NCBI GenBank assembly: GCA_023432805.1
Contig: JAEYUG010000073.1
Coordinates: 39,427 to 103,426, forward strand
Source: Bacteroidota bacterium
Lineage (GTDB): Bacteria > Bacteroidota > Ignavibacteria > SZUA-365
Reading direction: 5' to 3'
DNA length: 64,000 nt
Under the pieces are notes generated by a model. It ran no database searches, was not told the DNA's origin, and worked only from the letters and a program-made list of their open reading frames with translations. The translations under genes and the position numbers were made by a program. Position 1 is the stretch's first letter. Each line of letters starts with the position of its first letter. Below, piece after piece: positions 63,064 to 64,000 of the stretch.

Positions 63064-63813
63064 TCATGACATCAGCGCATCAAGGACTCTGACGTCGTCG
63101 TGGAGGTGGTCACCCCTGTTGTGAGCGTAGACCTCGGTTTCCCGAATTGTCGAATGGCCGAGGAGTTCCTTGATGGATTCGAGCATCGTTCCCTGTTGTA
63201 CCAAGTGCGTTGCGAAGGTGTGCCGGAACTTGTGCAGGTACGCTCGAGAATGGACATCTGCCCGAAGCATGTACTTCTTGCAGACATCGAGCAAGGACTG
63301 AGCGCGCAACTTTCTTCCTAACGGAGATGTAAACACCACCGACTTTGCATTCCGTTGCGGGTCCAAGCTCTGAATCACCTGGAGCAGCGTATCGTTGATG
63401 GGAATCGCACGTTCAGCGTTGTGAGTCTTCGTTTTGAAATCTGACTTCGAACGTACATGGAGCAGTTTCCCATGGAGATCGATATCCTCCCATGACAGGT
63501 TCGCCAACTCTGCGAATCGCATGCCTGTATGGAGAAGAGCAAGGAAGGCGTTGCGATACGCGATTGGCATTTCCAATGCGAAGAAGCGCTGCAGTTCATC
63601 CTGAGTATAGTACTCAGGAAACGGACGTTCAGTGCGCAGATTGCGGATATGGCGCATCGGGTTGCGATGGATATGATCCTTGCGGATCTCATATTCAAAG
63701 AAGGAGCGTATGTGCTGAAGGAACTGGTTGACGGTTCGGGGCTTGGGAGTCATTAAACGATCAGTGTTGCCCTTGGGATCACGTCTCTCACGGATCAATT
63801 CGTTGAAGAGCAT
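63064..63813 (-). CDS. tyrosine recombinase/integrase, N terminus in another frame (249 aa readable)
   Basis: The catalytic core is complete: Arg99 (LLHTGMR), Lys around residues 127-129, HKFRHTF with His194 and Arg197, His220 (LGHS) and Tyr229 (EVYAH), the R-K-H-R-H-Y set of phage-type integrases. Only part of the SAM-like core-binding domain lies in this frame (KPRTVNQFLQHIRSFFEYEI). In the same frame upstream to 63891 the sequence continues to read like the domain (HLSNYRVFTRACNIQYVDEF) but with no start codon, and beyond that the match shifts to another frame. The gene sits 200 bp from ssrA and faces it, with its own terminator. Base composition is clearly more AT-rich than the left 62 kb. 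It is probably the mobility gene of an integrated element. Confidence 0.85.
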   Translation of the reverse strand: MLFNELIRERRDPKGNTDRLMTPKPRTVNQFLQHIRSFFEYEIRKDHIHRNPMRHIRNLRTERPFPEYYTQDELQRFFALEMPIAYRNAFLALLHTGMRFAELANLSWEDIDLHGKLLHVRSKSDFKTKTHNAERAIPINDTLLQVIQSLDPQRNAKSVVFTSPLGRKLRAQSLLDVCKKYMLRADVHSRAYLHKFRHTFATHLVQQGTMLESIKELLGHSTIRETEVYAHNRGDHLHDDVRVLDALMS

Positions 63814-63883
63814 CGTTGCGTGGTCGGGTGAAAACTCGTCAACGTATTGAATGTTGCACGCCCTGGTGAATACCCTGTAGTTG

Positions 63884-64000
63884 CTAAGATGTCATCTGAC
63901 AAACAGTATCGGATTGGTACTCTGCCGAAATGACAGAAGCGTTGTTGAGAGTGTCGAGGTACTTCTCTTTGGCCAGCGGTATTGATTCGAGGAACGTCTC
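63884..64000 (-). pseudogene. N-terminal fragment of the integrase in a different frame
   Basis: From the window edge the frame reads ETFLESIPLAKEKYLDTLNN and so on, ending ...QMTS and TAG at 63884-63886. This has the look of a core-binding domain start. A one-base shift within 63887-63891 would join it to HLSNYRVFTR in the integrase frame. The full 5' part lies outside the window. Confidence 0.55.

Overview
The window is a high-GC bacterial chromosome segment, most likely from the Bacteroidota/Chlorobiota (FCB) group, for example an Ignavibacteria- or Kapabacteria-like lineage. This rests on eight large secreted proteins ending in type IX secretion (T9SS) type-A sorting domains with NPFNP-like motifs, on SprB-type repeats, on DUF5777, DUF5916 and YceI families, and on a one-piece tmRNA. 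The exact taxon cannot be fixed by eye.

Layout, left to right. 1-1057 holds a truncated DUF21/CBS (CorC-type) membrane protein. 1148-12835 holds two tandem paralogous giant surface proteins of 2065 and 1731 aa, built from about 23 and 18 SprB-like repeats of roughly 66 residues. 13103-20625 is a minus-strand cluster: ECF sigma factor, an anti-sigma-like protein fused to a beta-barrel-like tail, a lipoprotein, a vWA protein, a VIT-vWA protein and a beta-helix protein, the last three with T9SS tails. A MATE-like flippase (20773-22080) lies upstream of it. 22149-24565 carries a transglutaminase/HET-C-like fusion and a methyltransferase, followed by six 27-bp hairpin repeats. 24806-29443 is a three-gene operon: a sigma-like unknown, a zinc-finger anti-sigma-like protein, and a transmembrane protein that joins a Lon-like (S16) domain to a HYDIN-like and two LamG-like extracytoplasmic domains. 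It is my best candidate for an undescribed system.

29551-43778 holds a T9SS beta-propeller, a lipoprotein subtilase, a 2978-aa SBBP/Ig-repeat surface protein and a double-OmpA protein. 43899-45898 is a DUF5777/YceI/OB-fold operon. 45931-50227 is a second envelope/sigma locus: OmpA-like protein and lipoprotein divergent from an ECF sigma/anti-sigma pair. 50427-53636 holds a T9SS propeller protein, a TauE/SafE exporter and DUF1634. 53663-57706 is a CapA/M28 peptidase/MFS operon, and 57830-62354 a DUF5916 barrel overlapping an orphan histidine kinase. 

The right end carries the tmRNA gene (ssrA) with its own promoter and terminator, then a visibly more AT-rich stretch with a tyrosine recombinase pointing back at ssrA. 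This looks like the edge of an integrated element that used the ssrA 3' end as its attachment site. The recombinase reading frame is broken near its N terminus. As a whole the window is dominated by cell-surface and envelope-signalling functions. No T9SS core machinery, rRNA, tRNA or CRISPR was seen, and no stretch longer than 300 bases lacks a gene.
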